A DNA stretch of 64,000 nt from Psychrobacter aquaticus CMS 56 (GTDB taxonomy: Bacteria > Pseudomonadota > Gammaproteobacteria > Pseudomonadales > Moraxellaceae): the NCBI RefSeq assembly GCF_000471625.1, contig NZ_AUSW01000034.1, forward strand, positions 310,001 through 374,000, in the 5' to 3' direction. The position numbers and the translations under genes are program-made. Shown piece by piece: positions 35,225 to 43,083 of this stretch (position 1 is the stretch's first letter; every line of letters begins with the position of its first letter). The notes under the pieces are model-generated. The model had not been told where the DNA came from, searched no databases, and saw nothing but the letters and a program-made list of their open reading frames with translations.

Positions 35225-36945
35225 AAACCCACCATAATTGGATTGTTTGTAAAATTATCTAAGCTATTTGCACCGTTGTCACCAGCCAGCACCATTGCAC
35301 GACTGATACCCATTAACAGTGCAACAGCACCATCAATCTTTTTGTACTTGGTTTCTTTACGCGGGAAAACGTTGTTGTTTGCATCCTCACGCGATACCAC
35401 ATTGCCAATCATCCAAGATAAGACTGGATGGCCATCATGATGAAACCGTCCACCTTTCATTGCAGCTTCTAATTCACGCATAGCAGGAGAAAAAGACTTA
35501 ACAGTTTTAGGTATTTTGACAGCATCGTAACCCGCCTCTTCAATAGTAGCGGCGACTTGGAAACCACCCCACTCATCATAAGGAACTTCGGTCAATGGGA
35601 AGTTGCCCGCATCAGCCACCAGATCATCAGCAATAGCATTCAAGTCGTTTTCAGCACCATCATGAACTTCAAGCAAACCTTGATTCATCCACTTCTGGTA
35701 CCGCTCGATGGCTTGCTTCTCATCGCCCTTATAAACCGTATCTTCTGGTAAATAAAACCATGGCGATATGCAGTAGTAATGCAGTCGCCCATCGTCTTCA
35801 TAGCGATAAAATAAGTTGATGCGTGCAGCAATATCAATCTTGGAAGCCAAGTCAATTGGCATCACACAAGGTGTTGTTGAAAAATCATCAAGATTTAAAC
35901 TGTCATCAGCACAGGCGCGCCAATGTTCCATATTAAAGAAAGCCGATTTTGCAGATACCCAAACATTTAGGTGCTTGGTCTTAAAAGAGTTTTGACGGCT
36001 TGCATTATTAATAGCCTTGGTTTGCTGCGATGCTAGGAAGTCAGCATATACGGACACATCATAATTCGGGTTTGCTTTGATCAGTACGTTTGGGTCCGTC
36101 CAATCATCCCCGTCATCGATGCTCCATATCCAACCAAACAATTCATCATCTGGCACATTGCCAAGCAGCATATCTTGCACACGACTGCGAAGCTCATAGC
36201 AAGGGCCTTCAATATTATGACCCGCTGTGGTAATGACAAACATCATTGGTTGGCGACGCGCACCCATACCCGTTTGCATCGTGTCATAGAGACGACTATC
36301 AGGATGCTCATGGTATTCATCGACGATGGCGCAATGTGGTGACTGACCGTCTGGTGGATCACCGATAATTGGCTCGAACAAAGAACCGTCATCAGGTCTT
36401 TCAAGACTGGCCGCGTTAATCTGTATGCCGGTTGCTGCTACCAAAGCAGGCGACCGCAATACCATCAAACGAGCAGGTTTAAAAACTTCCCATGCCTGCT
36501 TCTCAGTTGTAGCACCAGAATAAACCTCGCTACCAAACTCGCCATCGTTTGCAAACATATTGAGAGCGACGCCGGCAGCAATTGCTGACTTACCATTCTT
36601 ACGTGGCACCTCCCAATAGGACTCACGGAAGCGCCTGAACCCATCTTTTTTACGCATCCACCCGAATGTGACCGCGATACCAAATTTTTGCCATGGCTCT
36701 AACTGGATTTTTAAGCGCTTTAAAGCCCATTCACCTTTGGTATGAGGTAGCAACTCAACAAAAAGAATCTTCTTTTCGGCTGCTTTTGGATCAAATTTGT
36801 ATGGATAGTCACGTTTTTTTGATGCTTTTAGGTCGTCTAAGTGACGTTGGCAAGCCAGAACTACCCATTTGCATGCTGCAATTTTGCCTTTGATGACTGC
36901 TCTTGCCCACTTATTGGCGATATCAACATTAGGATAATCGACCAT
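35221..36945 (-). CDS. terminase large subunit
   Basis: 574 residues of the HK97/P22-like TerL family. The ATPase region has RFRESYWEVPRKNGKSAIAAGVALNMFANDGE (Walker A-like) and HCAIVDEYHEHPD (Walker B, Asp-Glu). The nuclease region has PCVMPIDLASKIDIAARI and later Asp residues (VAATIEEAGYDAVKIPKTVKSFSPAMRELEAAMKGGRFHHDGHPVLSWMIGN). It powers packaging and cuts the concatemer. Confidence 0.96.
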   Translation of the reverse strand: MVDYPNVDIANKWARAVIKGKIAACKWVVLACQRHLDDLKASKKRDYPYKFDPKAAEKKILFVELLPHTKGEWALKRLKIQLEPWQKFGIAVTFGWMRKKDGFRRFRESYWEVPRKNGKSAIAAGVALNMFANDGEFGSEVYSGATTEKQAWEVFKPARLMVLRSPALVAATGIQINAASLERPDDGSLFEPIIGDPPDGQSPHCAIVDEYHEHPDSRLYDTMQTGMGARRQPMMFVITTAGHNIEGPCYELRSRVQDMLLGNVPDDELFGWIWSIDDGDDWTDPNVLIKANPNYDVSVYADFLASQQTKAINNASRQNSFKTKHLNVWVSAKSAFFNMEHWRACADDSLNLDDFSTTPCVMPIDLASKIDIAARINLFYRYEDDGRLHYYCISPWFYLPEDTVYKGDEKQAIERYQKWMNQGLLEVHDGAENDLNAIADDLVADAGNFPLTEVPYDEWGGFQVAATIEEAGYDAVKIPKTVKSFSPAMRELEAAMKGGRFHHDGHPVLSWMIGNVVSREDANNNVFPRKETKYKKIDGAVALLMGISRAMVLAGDNGANSLDNFTNNPIMVGL

Positions 36946-36964
36946 ATTTATCTCGCTTGAGCAG

Positions 36965-37429
36965 TCACATATTCAGCACACCAGCAAATGGATTGGTTTG
37001 GTTTTTATCGCCAGCGCCAGTCAGTCTTTGACGAGATGAAGGATCTAATCCTAGTAAGCTGCCAAAAGTTGCCATCTGTCTTGCTGCCTCATTGAGTGCG
37101 GTTAATGCTGGATTTTTAATTGGACTACCTGATGCGCCAAGAACCGTAACACCTTCTTTTGCAAGCTCCATCTGGCTTTTACGGTAAGTGTCATAAGCCA
37201 TACAAAAAACTTCGACGTTATGCATGTCAGTAATTCTTAGCAACTCATTCTCAAGCAACTCTGGAACTATCGAGCGCCAGATCATTGGTGCAAATTCTAA
37301 ATCGCTCATATATTCGGGCGGCTCAATGTCGACCACTTCGCTAAATGTTGGAACGTTGATATTTTTATTTTTCGATTTTCTAGGATCAGCCTTGCGGCCG
37401 CGACCTGGTACCGATGCGATTCCTCCCAT
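36965..37429 (-). CDS. terminase small subunit, P27 family
   Basis: 154 residues: MGGIASVPGRGRKADPRKSKNKN, EYMSDLEFAPMIWRSIVPELLENELLRITDMHNVEVFCMAYDTYRK and ALTALNEAARQMATFGSLLGLDPSSRQRL. This is the P27/TerS signature of HK97-like cos phages. It recognises the packaging site, which should lie nearby. Confidence 0.92.
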   Translation of the reverse strand: MGGIASVPGRGRKADPRKSKNKNINVPTFSEVVDIEPPEYMSDLEFAPMIWRSIVPELLENELLRITDMHNVEVFCMAYDTYRKSQMELAKEGVTVLGASGSPIKNPALTALNEAARQMATFGSLLGLDPSSRQRLTGAGDKNQTNPFAGVLNM

Positions 37430-37546
37430 ATCAAAAAATCCTTAGTCCGTCAATAGGGCAAACTTTTAATTCAACGCTCGTAAAAATGTACTTTAGGGGG
37501 CGGTCATTAGGGGCTTCTGGCTGAAGGATTGATGTACCCTCCCCCT
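37430..37546. other. gap between HNH and terS genes, candidate cos region
   Basis: 117 bases without a gene. It has a G-rich strand (GGGGGCGG, AGGGGC) and its mirror GGGGGAGGGTAC. cos sites of HNH-terS-terL phages are commonly found here or just upstream of the HNH gene, but no sequence proves it. Confidence 0.25.
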
Positions 37547-37891
37547 TTATTCATTGGCCGTTTTGGTTCGATGGCATTTTTTACAGAGCGATTGGAGGTT
37601 TTTAAGCTCGTCGGTACCGCCATTTGCCTTGTTAATTATGTGGTCGACGTCGGTTGCTGGCACGTATCTGACTGACTTGCTACAAGATACGCATAGATAG
37701 CCATCACGGCGTAGTACTTCTTCGCGAAGCCTACGCCAAGCGTGTCCGTAACCGCGTGCTGTGGTACTACCTTTGCGGTCTGGTCGCTTGGTCCAGTTGC
37801 TGCGTTGGTCTGCATGCTCATCACAGTATCCTTTGTCTTTACGAGTGGTTAGGTTTGGGCATCGGTATTGACGGCAAGGTGTGGACGGCAT
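37547..37891 (-). CDS. HNH endonuclease of the packaging module
   Basis: 114 residues with a Cys-rich N-terminus (CRQYRCPN, KGYCDEH) and an HNH core: LREEVLRRDGYLCVSCSKSVRYVPATDVDHIINKANGGTDELKNLQSLCKKCHRTKTANE. In HK97-like phages this HNH protein sits next to TerS and stimulates cos cleavage by terminase. It is full-length and is a packaging gene, not a homing insertion. Its start overlaps the stop of the upstream small gene (TAATG). Confidence 0.92.
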   Translation of the reverse strand: MPSTPCRQYRCPNLTTRKDKGYCDEHADQRSNWTKRPDRKGSTTARGYGHAWRRLREEVLRRDGYLCVSCSKSVRYVPATDVDHIINKANGGTDELKNLQSLCKKCHRTKTANE

Positions 37892-38055
37892 TACTTATCA
37901 TCCTTGGCTTCGATAAACTTAATGAGCTGCTTAGCTTCTGTGTTGCCGCGGTCAGCACGGTCTTGCAACAGCTTGCGTTGATGCGCCTTGAGTGTAGGAG
38001 TCTCAGCATTGTCGTAGCTGTCATAGAGCTCTTTGCCTGAGTATTCGTACAACAT
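37891..38055 (-). CDS. small phage protein, 54 residues
   Basis: Read directly: MLYEYSGKELYDSYDNAETP, then a charged helix (LKAHQRKLLQDRADRGNTEAKQLIKFIEAKDDK). Its TAA overlaps the ATG of the HNH gene by one base, a translational coupling arrangement. The composition is that of a real soluble protein, unlike the antisense and shifted frames across the same bases. Function unknown. Confidence 0.7.
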   Translation of the reverse strand: MLYEYSGKELYDSYDNAETPTLKAHQRKLLQDRADRGNTEAKQLIKFIEAKDDK

Positions 38056-38081
38056 GACAGCAACTCCATGACCAAACGTTA

Positions 38082-38118
38082 GACATAAAAAAGCCCACGC
38101 TATTTCTAACGTGGGTAA
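38082..38118. repeat. 37-bp direct repeat carrying a terminator, copy 1
   Basis: Identical to 38530-38566. It includes CCCACG and CGTGGG arms with a 10-base loop, followed on the minus strand by C and T6. This copy lies just after the Tad1-like gene, serving as its terminator. Confidence 0.85.
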
Positions 38119-38151
38119 ATAGATTAGGTATTATCACGTATTAAGTAATAG

Positions 38152-38508
38152 CTACTTTTTATGTGTGCCTTCTACACCACGACGCATACGCTCAATAGTT
38201 CGTTGTTGCAACCAGTGCTGCGCTTCTTCAATATGAGTCAACGCGCAGGCATTTTCTTTGCAACGATATTCACCATCTTGAAAACCGCGCAATCGATCCG
38301 CAACAATCTCAAGCAACACTTCATTTGTTAAGCCATTCACACCATGCTCGTTAATAGGACCGTTTTGAAAACGAACATCAACTAGCGTGCTATTGTCATG
38401 CGTTACTTGATAATGATGATTGGCGTTGCCCTGCCCTTTTTCATCCATCGCTACCAATGATAATGCGTCATTAGTTGGGTTAATGATGTGACCTTTAATC
38501 TCTCTCAT
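38152..38508 (-). CDS. Tad1-like protein, putative cyclic-nucleotide sponge (anti-Thoeris/anti-CBASS)
   Basis: 118 residues. The pattern MREIKGHIINPTNDALSLVAMDEKG, NANHHYQV, VDVRFQNGPINEHGVNGLTNEVLLEIVADRLRGFQDGEY, then a helical hairpin CKENACALTHIEEAQHWLQQRTIERMRRGVEGT fits what I remember of phage Tad1 and the Acb2/Tad1 hairpin domain. Tad1 binds signalling cyclic ADPR derivatives and blocks Thoeris; some also bind CBASS signals. Phe76, Asn86, Arg103 and Arg107 have the spacing I associate with Tad1 ligand contacts. The gene stands alone, flanked by two identical terminators, between terminase and early genes. It is expressed leftward. The assignment is by memory of the family, not by search. 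Confidence 0.65.
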   Translation of the reverse strand: MREIKGHIINPTNDALSLVAMDEKGQGNANHHYQVTHDNSTLVDVRFQNGPINEHGVNGLTNEVLLEIVADRLRGFQDGEYRCKENACALTHIEEAQHWLQQRTIERMRRGVEGTHKK

Positions 38509-38529
38509 AATAATACCTACTAAATTCGG

Positions 38530-38566
38530 GACATAAAAAAGCCCACGCTATTTCTAACGTGGGTAA
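38530..38566. repeat. 37-bp direct repeat carrying a terminator, copy 2
   Basis: Identical to 38082-38118. It lies 21 bases upstream of the Tad1-like start, so it would stop leftward read-through into that gene. Together the two copies bracket the Tad1-like gene. Confidence 0.85.
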
Positions 38567-38721
38567 GGAACATTGCAAGAAGGCGCCAACACATCATGAT
38601 GACTACACGCCACATGCAACGTGCATCAGTCAGTGAAGACTTCGATTTGGTTTGCAGTGCCACCTGCTAGCGGGTATCTCTATGGCATGTGCTGACTGTG
38701 GCTAAATCAATCAGGCATAAA

Positions 38722-38755
38722 AAAAGACGACCGGCTATTAAACCTATCGTCTTTT
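38722..38755 (-). terminator. terminator of the 272-residue early gene
   Basis: AAAAGACGA (38722-38730) and TCGTCTTTT (38747-38755) pair perfectly around a 16-base loop, with T-rich sequence following on the minus strand. It ends the leftward early transcript 67 bases after the stop at 38822. Confidence 0.8.
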
Positions 38756-38821
38756 ATTTCTTTGGCTCTACTTACAACTGAAGCCAGTATGACAAATACT
38801 ACCCCATTCGGGCAGCATGGG

Positions 38822-39640
38822 TCAAGCGTTATCATCCACCTTATTAAGCTGGGCGCGATAATTACCAATAGAGTAATCAATCCGCCCAATCATATCGAAT
38901 AGATCGTGTGTCATCTGTCTTTGGTAAGTCAGCCATACATTTGTATATGTACTAGCATTAACCTCAATACCGCAGAACTGCAACCGACCTTTCACTGTAT
39001 ATATATCCCACAGCTCATACAATTCAAAATGTAATACCATGCGTGCCATCAGCCGTGCCAGCTCAGACAGGCTGTGAGTACATGCCTGCGGTTCTGAACG
39101 ACCATCCTTCTTACAGCGCTCGACCATCTTAGCTGCTAGATATATTACCACCTCATCAAAGTGCCGTGACCAATCCCAGTTGGCATCACTACCCCACAGC
39201 AATATACTTGCCAGCGACTTGGCTGGCTTGTCTTCAATCAGAGCAATGGCGGCACAATGGTCTTCCCAGTTTACTTCAGGAGGTAGACCGCCAGCACCAA
39301 TATTAAACTTCACAGTCTTAGCGTGCATGCCTTGCTCAAGCCAGCCTTGGTTTGATAGCTGCAGGTTTGGTGATTGACCAAAGTTGTTAGGCAATTCATC
39401 AATCCAAACGTGTGATGGCGACTCCTTTTTAACCACAGTTTCATCTACCGCTGCTTGAGCTTGGTCGACTGGCACAGCGTAACTGAGGAACTTCTCAATA
39501 GACACAACTCTTTCTTTTTTACGGCTTTCATTATTAGGCCATTTAAACCTAACCTCTCCTTTATCAGCATCAATATGCAGTACCTTAATCGCTCCACCTT
39601 CTTTATCAACCCAACCAGTCTTATTATCAATACCACACAT
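38822..39640 (-). CDS. phage protein of unknown function
   Basis: The start is the ATG at 39640 (MCGIDNKTGWVDKEGGAIKVLHIDADKGEVRFKWPN), 6 bases after GAGGGG; 272 residues. The N-terminal 55 residues look like a small beta barrel. Later parts are helical with SLSELARLMARMVLHFELYELWDIY and TYTNVWLTYQRQMTHDLFDMIGRIDYSI. It is the last gene of the leftward early operon. No family is recognised. Confidence 0.72.
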   Translation of the reverse strand: MCGIDNKTGWVDKEGGAIKVLHIDADKGEVRFKWPNNESRKKERVVSIEKFLSYAVPVDQAQAAVDETVVKKESPSHVWIDELPNNFGQSPNLQLSNQGWLEQGMHAKTVKFNIGAGGLPPEVNWEDHCAAIALIEDKPAKSLASILLWGSDANWDWSRHFDEVVIYLAAKMVERCKKDGRSEPQACTHSLSELARLMARMVLHFELYELWDIYTVKGRLQFCGIEVNASTYTNVWLTYQRQMTHDLFDMIGRIDYSIGNYRAQLNKVDDNA

Positions 39641-39656
39641 CGCCATCCCCTCAATA

Positions 39657-39845
39657 TCAATCACGTTTAAAACCAACTCTTGCAACCATTAACAACGCCA
39701 AGAACCCAAGTAATACTAACAATGAGCCTGATAGCTTATATAGAGATAGCACAACCCATGATACAGCCAATACTAATACCACGTTATAAATCATCGCCAT
39801 TAGTGCATGCCAGCATTCTGGCCAATATTTCCAGTCCATAATCAT
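39657..39845 (-). CDS. small two-helix membrane protein
   Basis: 62 residues from the ATG at 39845, or 60 from 39839; AAAGGAG upstream supports either. MDWKYWPECWHALMAMIYN is followed by VVLVLAVSWVVLSLYKL and GSLLVLLGFLALLMVARV. The longer frame to 39884 overlaps the previous gene and is not needed. Function unknown. Confidence 0.62.
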   Translation of the reverse strand: MIMDWKYWPECWHALMAMIYNVVLVLAVSWVVLSLYKLSGSLLVLLGFLALLMVARVGFKRD

Positions 39846-39853
39846 CTGCTCCT

Positions 39854-40072
39854 TTAATCTGAGTTGGTGGCATAATCCGCCCATTCTGTTTGTATTAATT
39901 CATAATCCAGCATGCCCGATGGTGGGTTAAGGTAATCGCAATCTGAGCACCTGATCATTAAAAAACCATTAGGGTAATCACTGCTAGCAGGGCGTGGTCT
40001 AAGCTCTAAATCACTGATTACAAATTTTATAACTTGATAACAGTTGCCACATATCACTTGATAGTTTTTCAT
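39854..40072 (-). CDS. small zinc-ribbon-like protein
   Basis: 72 residues with two CxxC pairs: Cys8-Gly-Asn-Cys11 and Cys42-Ser-Asp-Cys45 (ICGNCYQVI, IRCSDCDYLN). This is a typical rubredoxin-like zinc ribbon. It is the first gene left of the GIY-YIG insertion. Function unknown. Confidence 0.68.
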   Translation of the reverse strand: MKNYQVICGNCYQVIKFVISDLELRPRPASSDYPNGFLMIRCSDCDYLNPPSGMLDYELIQTEWADYATNSD

Positions 40073-40149
40073 AAGCCTCCTTTAATAACTACTAACCAGA
40101 CCGTGTTAAAATAAATACCTAGCAATTGGTTGTTATGTGAGGATGCCTA

Positions 40150-40869
40150 ATGAATTCCGGAATATATGAAATAAGAAACATGTTGAATAACAAAATATAC
40201 ATAGGTTCCTCTATTAATATAAAAAGCAGGATTAAGCGGCACTTCAATGACCTTAAAAAAGGATCTCACCATAGTTTGTTTCTCCAAAGATCTTTTAATA
40301 AACACGGATCAGAAAATTTTTCATACAGAATTATCGAAATCACATCACAAGATAACTTACTGCCCTGCGAGCAATTCTATTTAGATACACTAAAACCCGC
40401 TTATAACATTAGTAAGAATGCTGGTAATACCCTAGGGATTAAGCATAGCCCCGAAGTTGTAGAGCGCAATAGGCTAAGAAACTCTGGGTTTGGCAATGGA
40501 AACTCCAAAATAACGCCAGAAAACCTCAATGAAATACTAGAATTAAGAAAAAACTTATCAGTTTCAGATATTGCAAGTTCATACGGCGTACATATAACTA
40601 CTATTGAAAGGGTTATCAAAAAACACTCCAGCTCTATCTTTGGCAAGGTATACGACAAAAACTCAAGGCATAAAATATCCAATAGCAAGAAAAAGAATAA
40701 CTATGCAGGCAAAACTGTTTATAGGGTTAATGTGGGCGGTACCATTGTTGAAGTACACGCCAGCATGACCGATGCCGCTAAATTTGCTGGCATATCCCTC
40801 GCAACAATGAAGTACGGCATAGAAAATAACATTAAGCGTGGCATGTACTTTTTTAAAATGGCTTCATAA
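40150..40869 (+). CDS. GIY-YIG homing endonuclease
   Basis: 239 residues. Motifs in order: GIYEIRN (4-10), KIYIGSS with YIG (17-19), Arg27 (IKSRIKRHF), Glu74 (LPCEQFYLDTLKPAYN). The C-terminal half has two helix-turn-helix-like DNA-binding parts: SVSDIASSYGVHITTIERVIKKH and AAKFAGISLATMKYGIENN (NUMOD/IENR type). It is the only rightward gene in the leftward early block and overlaps the 3' end of the RuvC-like gene by 6 bases. It is A+T-rich with GAGGA before the ATG. A mobile insertion. Confidence 0.93.
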   Translation: MNSGIYEIRNMLNNKIYIGSSINIKSRIKRHFNDLKKGSHHSLFLQRSFNKHGSENFSYRIIEITSQDNLLPCEQFYLDTLKPAYNISKNAGNTLGIKHSPEVVERNRLRNSGFGNGNSKITPENLNEILELRKNLSVSDIASSYGVHITTIERVIKKHSSSIFGKVYDKNSRHKISNSKKKNNYAGKTVYRVNVGGTIVEVHASMTDAAKFAGISLATMKYGIENNIKRGMYFFKMAS

Positions 40870-41271
40870 CCTAAATACAATTAATCCAGCATCCCTAGCG
40901 TGTCCATTAGTTCGACCAGCCCACTTGGTTATTCTTTTAAATTCTTCCGCTGTTTTCTTAAGTCCCTTACCCATTGGTTTGATAAATACCGCTTGATAGC
41001 CATTCTCTTTGCACCAGTCTTGCCATATCTTGGCATCGCGCTTAACACTACCAGCGCCTTGGCGCCTAGATTCCGTTTGCTTGTTCTTACCACTAAAGCC
41101 TATCCATAGCCTTGCATCTTCGATATAAATCTTAGTATTCGATGCTGGGTAATTATCAATAATTAGCTGCATTGCCTTAGTAATTGTCATACACTCTACG
41201 CGATGCAAAATACCCTCTATTGACACAGCTATACCTGTCTTAACGCCTGTATCAATACCAATCAATATCAT
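40864..41271 (-). CDS. RuvC-like Holliday junction resolvase
   Basis: 135 residues with an RNase H-fold resolvase pattern: LIGIDTGVKTGIAV (catalytic Asp7), IYIEDARL (Glu50), and GRTNGHARDAGLIVF with the C-terminal acidic residue (Asp125). Phage resolvases process recombination intermediates before packaging. It overlaps the winged-helix gene by 4 bases and lies in the replication/recombination region. Confidence 0.85.
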   Translation of the reverse strand: MILIGIDTGVKTGIAVSIEGILHRVECMTITKAMQLIIDNYPASNTKIYIEDARLWIGFSGKNKQTESRRQGAGSVKRDAKIWQDWCKENGYQAVFIKPMGKGLKKTAEEFKRITKWAGRTNGHARDAGLIVFRL

Positions 41272-41528
41272 ATCTCTAAGCCCCCACGTTTTTCTTCATT
41301 TAACTTATAGCCGATTGGATTGCAGCCGCCAATTCGTTTGTCTGCAATTAAATAACCCCATTCTGTCAAATCTTTAAGCATCTTCTGTGCCGTTCTAATG
41401 TGCGTGTTTGTTAAGTCCGCTATGTCTGCTGCACTTACACGGTTAGGGCTTAAATTGGCGATATGACGTGGTGCTGAGTGTCTTGACTCGAATGTTCTTT
41501 GCGCCAATGGTCTGCTATCGGTATTCAT
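41268..41528 (-). CDS. small winged-helix DNA-binding protein
   Basis: 86 residues with a helix-turn-helix: VSAADIADLTNTHIRTAQKMLKDLTEWGYLIADKRIGG. It resembles MarR/wHTH regulators in phage early operons. It overlaps its neighbours by 4 bases on both sides. Target unknown. Confidence 0.72.
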   Translation of the reverse strand: MNTDSRPLAQRTFESRHSAPRHIANLSPNRVSAADIADLTNTHIRTAQKMLKDLTEWGYLIADKRIGGCNPIGYKLNEEKRGGLEI

Positions 41529-41698
41529 CTCTCAACAACCTTATGCATCGTCTTGAATACATCGGCTGTCATATCGACTTTGCTGCCATCGGTATAAGTG
41601 ACTGCGACTTTGGTGCTACTGATATGCTCAGCTGTGCGTACTACTTTGCCGTTGGCTCTGTTTTCTGTGATAGCGCCTGTAATGGTCTTGATACTCAT
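41525..41698 (-). CDS. small phage protein, 57 residues
   Basis: Read directly: MSIKTITGAITENRANGKVV, then TAEHISSTKVAVTYTDGSKVDMTADVFKTMHKVVER. The ATG at 41698 overlaps the stop of the replication gene (ATGA), has AAGGAGGCG upstream, and its stop overlaps the start of the winged-helix gene (ATGA). Double coupling makes it a real gene. A small beta fold is likely; function unknown. Confidence 0.8.
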   Translation of the reverse strand: MSIKTITGAITENRANGKVVRTAEHISSTKVAVTYTDGSKVDMTADVFKTMHKVVER

Positions 41699-43083
41699 AC
41701 CGCCTCCTTCATTTGGTTTAATAATCTGTCGTAAGCTTCGTCTTGCATCTCACCAGGCATTTGCTTTTTAGCGATGTATTCATACGTTTCTTGTACGCTC
41801 ATGTTTGGCAACGGCTCTTTCCACAACCCATTCACCACGACCGACACGCTTGGATCACGTTTGGCTTGGATGGTTGGTTTGGCATGGCTAGGGTGAAATA
41901 CAGGTGGTAAGTCACTATCAAAATTTGAACTGCCTTTGTTTGCAGTAGTGCCCCATTCTTCGTTATCTGTAGAGAAACGGCCCTTAGCTTTTTCCTGACG
42001 GGCTTGGTTTGCTGCTTGCTTGTCAACTTCACTCATCAGCCATTTGCGAAGCTTAGCCTTGCGATTTGATTCAGTTGCTAGTGCTCTACCAAGTAATGCC
42101 TGCTCAGCGTAATGAGCCTTGAAGTCTTCTACGTGCAGCGAATACTGGTCATCGGTAAGTTGCATCATCTTGCCAGCTCTAAATAACTCACCGCGCATTT
42201 CATCAATGGTTGGTGCTTCCCAGTTTTCGATATCGTCAGCACGTTGGTCACGTATCAAGTCAGCTTTGGTTGCTGGCTGGTTGGCTGATGATTGAGTTGG
42301 CTGTGATAATTCAACTGGTGCTGGTTGGCTGTCTGATGGTTGATTATCATCAGTAGAGTTATCCACAGAACCATGATTAGATTTATCCACAATTCCCTCG
42401 CCAGCGTTTGTGTGTGCGTCACTCTCACTAACTGGTTTATGGTTATTGGTTACTGGTTCATGGTTTGTAGTTATAGCAGCATTTTTTGCGTTACCACCGT
42501 TACACGCATCATCGTCATTCGTTACAGTTGTCGTTACATCGGTTGTAACGTTACTTGTAATACTGTCGGCGTGAGTTGCATATAGATCTCTTAGGTCGGC
42601 AGCCTTAATATCCTTATCAACCGAAACACCTATACTAGTAAGGGCGTTAATCATATTGCGTTTGTCTTGACGAGACTTGCGTGTACGCTCTGCATTAGTC
42701 ATTGGTATTTCATCATCGTTACACGTAACGTTACGTGTTGCGTTACCGAGCGTTACACCTTGCGTTACATCAAACGTTACAGCGTTACCACTTGCGTTAC
42801 TGTTTTTGAATTTGTAGTTTTTAATCTCTCTATCGATACGATGATGGTGATGACGCTTACCACGTTTGATAAAGAACTCATCAAGCACATATTCTAAAGA
42901 AGCGCGATACTCTGTATTGGTGCACAGTAGACGACGGGCTAAGCTGTCCATATCTGAGGTATCAATAGCCTGCTCTGTGTTGTAGTACATATCTATCAAG
43001 TCACGATAAATAGCGCGCTCAGGCAATGATAAGTGACGTGCTGAGTTATTGAAGTCAGCAGGATTGAACATATAAAAATGCAT
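41695..43083 (-). CDS. phage replication protein, DUF1376 head and DnaT-like tail
   Basis: 462 residues. Residues 1-90 are the DUF1376/YdaU domain (FYMFNPADFNNSARHLSLPERAIYRDLIDMYYNTEQAI, FFIKRGKRHHHHRIDREI). Residues about 280-350 resemble the DnaT C-terminal domain (APTIDEMRGELFRAGKMMQLTDDQYSLHVEDFKAHY...RKAKLRKWL). The Asn/Thr/Val-rich middle is encoded by the iteron array. By position and architecture it is the lambda O-type origin-binding initiator with the origin inside its gene. Confidence 0.82.
   Translation of the reverse strand: MHFYMFNPADFNNSARHLSLPERAIYRDLIDMYYNTEQAIDTSDMDSLARRLLCTNTEYRASLEYVLDEFFIKRGKRHHHHRIDREIKNYKFKNSNASGNAVTFDVTQGVTLGNATRNVTCNDDEIPMTNAERTRKSRQDKRNMINALTSIGVSVDKDIKAADLRDLYATHADSITSNVTTDVTTTVTNDDDACNGGNAKNAAITTNHEPVTNNHKPVSESDAHTNAGEGIVDKSNHGSVDNSTDDNQPSDSQPAPVELSQPTQSSANQPATKADLIRDQRADDIENWEAPTIDEMRGELFRAGKMMQLTDDQYSLHVEDFKAHYAEQALLGRALATESNRKAKLRKWLMSEVDKQAANQARQEKAKGRFSTDNEEWGTTANKGSSNFDSDLPPVFHPSHAKPTIQAKRDPSVSVVVNGLWKEPLPNMSVQETYEYIAKKQMPGEMQDEAYDRLLNQMKEAV
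42489..42554. repeat. iteron cluster 2: five CGTTAC copies
   Basis: CGTTAC at 42489, 42498, 42520, 42532 and 42549, the last within a GTAACGTTAC palindrome (42545-42554). It is the second cluster of the array described at 42717. Confidence 0.8.
42717..42800. repeat. iteron cluster 1: eight CGTTAC copies, candidate replication origin
   Basis: CGTTAC at 42717, 42729, 42741, 42751, 42763, 42775, 42783 and 42795, with spacings 12, 12, 10, 12, 12, 8 and 12. An 18-bp perfect palindrome (42721-42738) lies inside. Because 10 and 8 are not multiples of 3, the motif persists in different codon phases, which points to DNA-level selection and not to protein repeats. Confidence 0.78.

Larger units (their letters stand above)
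38509..38821. other. 313-base gap upstream of the Tad1-like gene
   Basis: It holds the second 37-bp terminator repeat (38530-38566), a further terminator (38722-38755) and about 150 bases between them with no convincing frame over 25 codons on either strand. The middle has small palindromes (CATCATGATG at about 38602-38611). A promoter for the Tad1-like gene is expected here, but no good -35/-10 pair is claimed. Confidence 0.6.

Noticed and set aside
37839..38075. 78-codon frame on the minus strand and 94-codon frame on the plus strand
   Set aside because: Both are Ser/Cys/Leu-rich shadows of the coupled 54-residue gene and the HNH gene.
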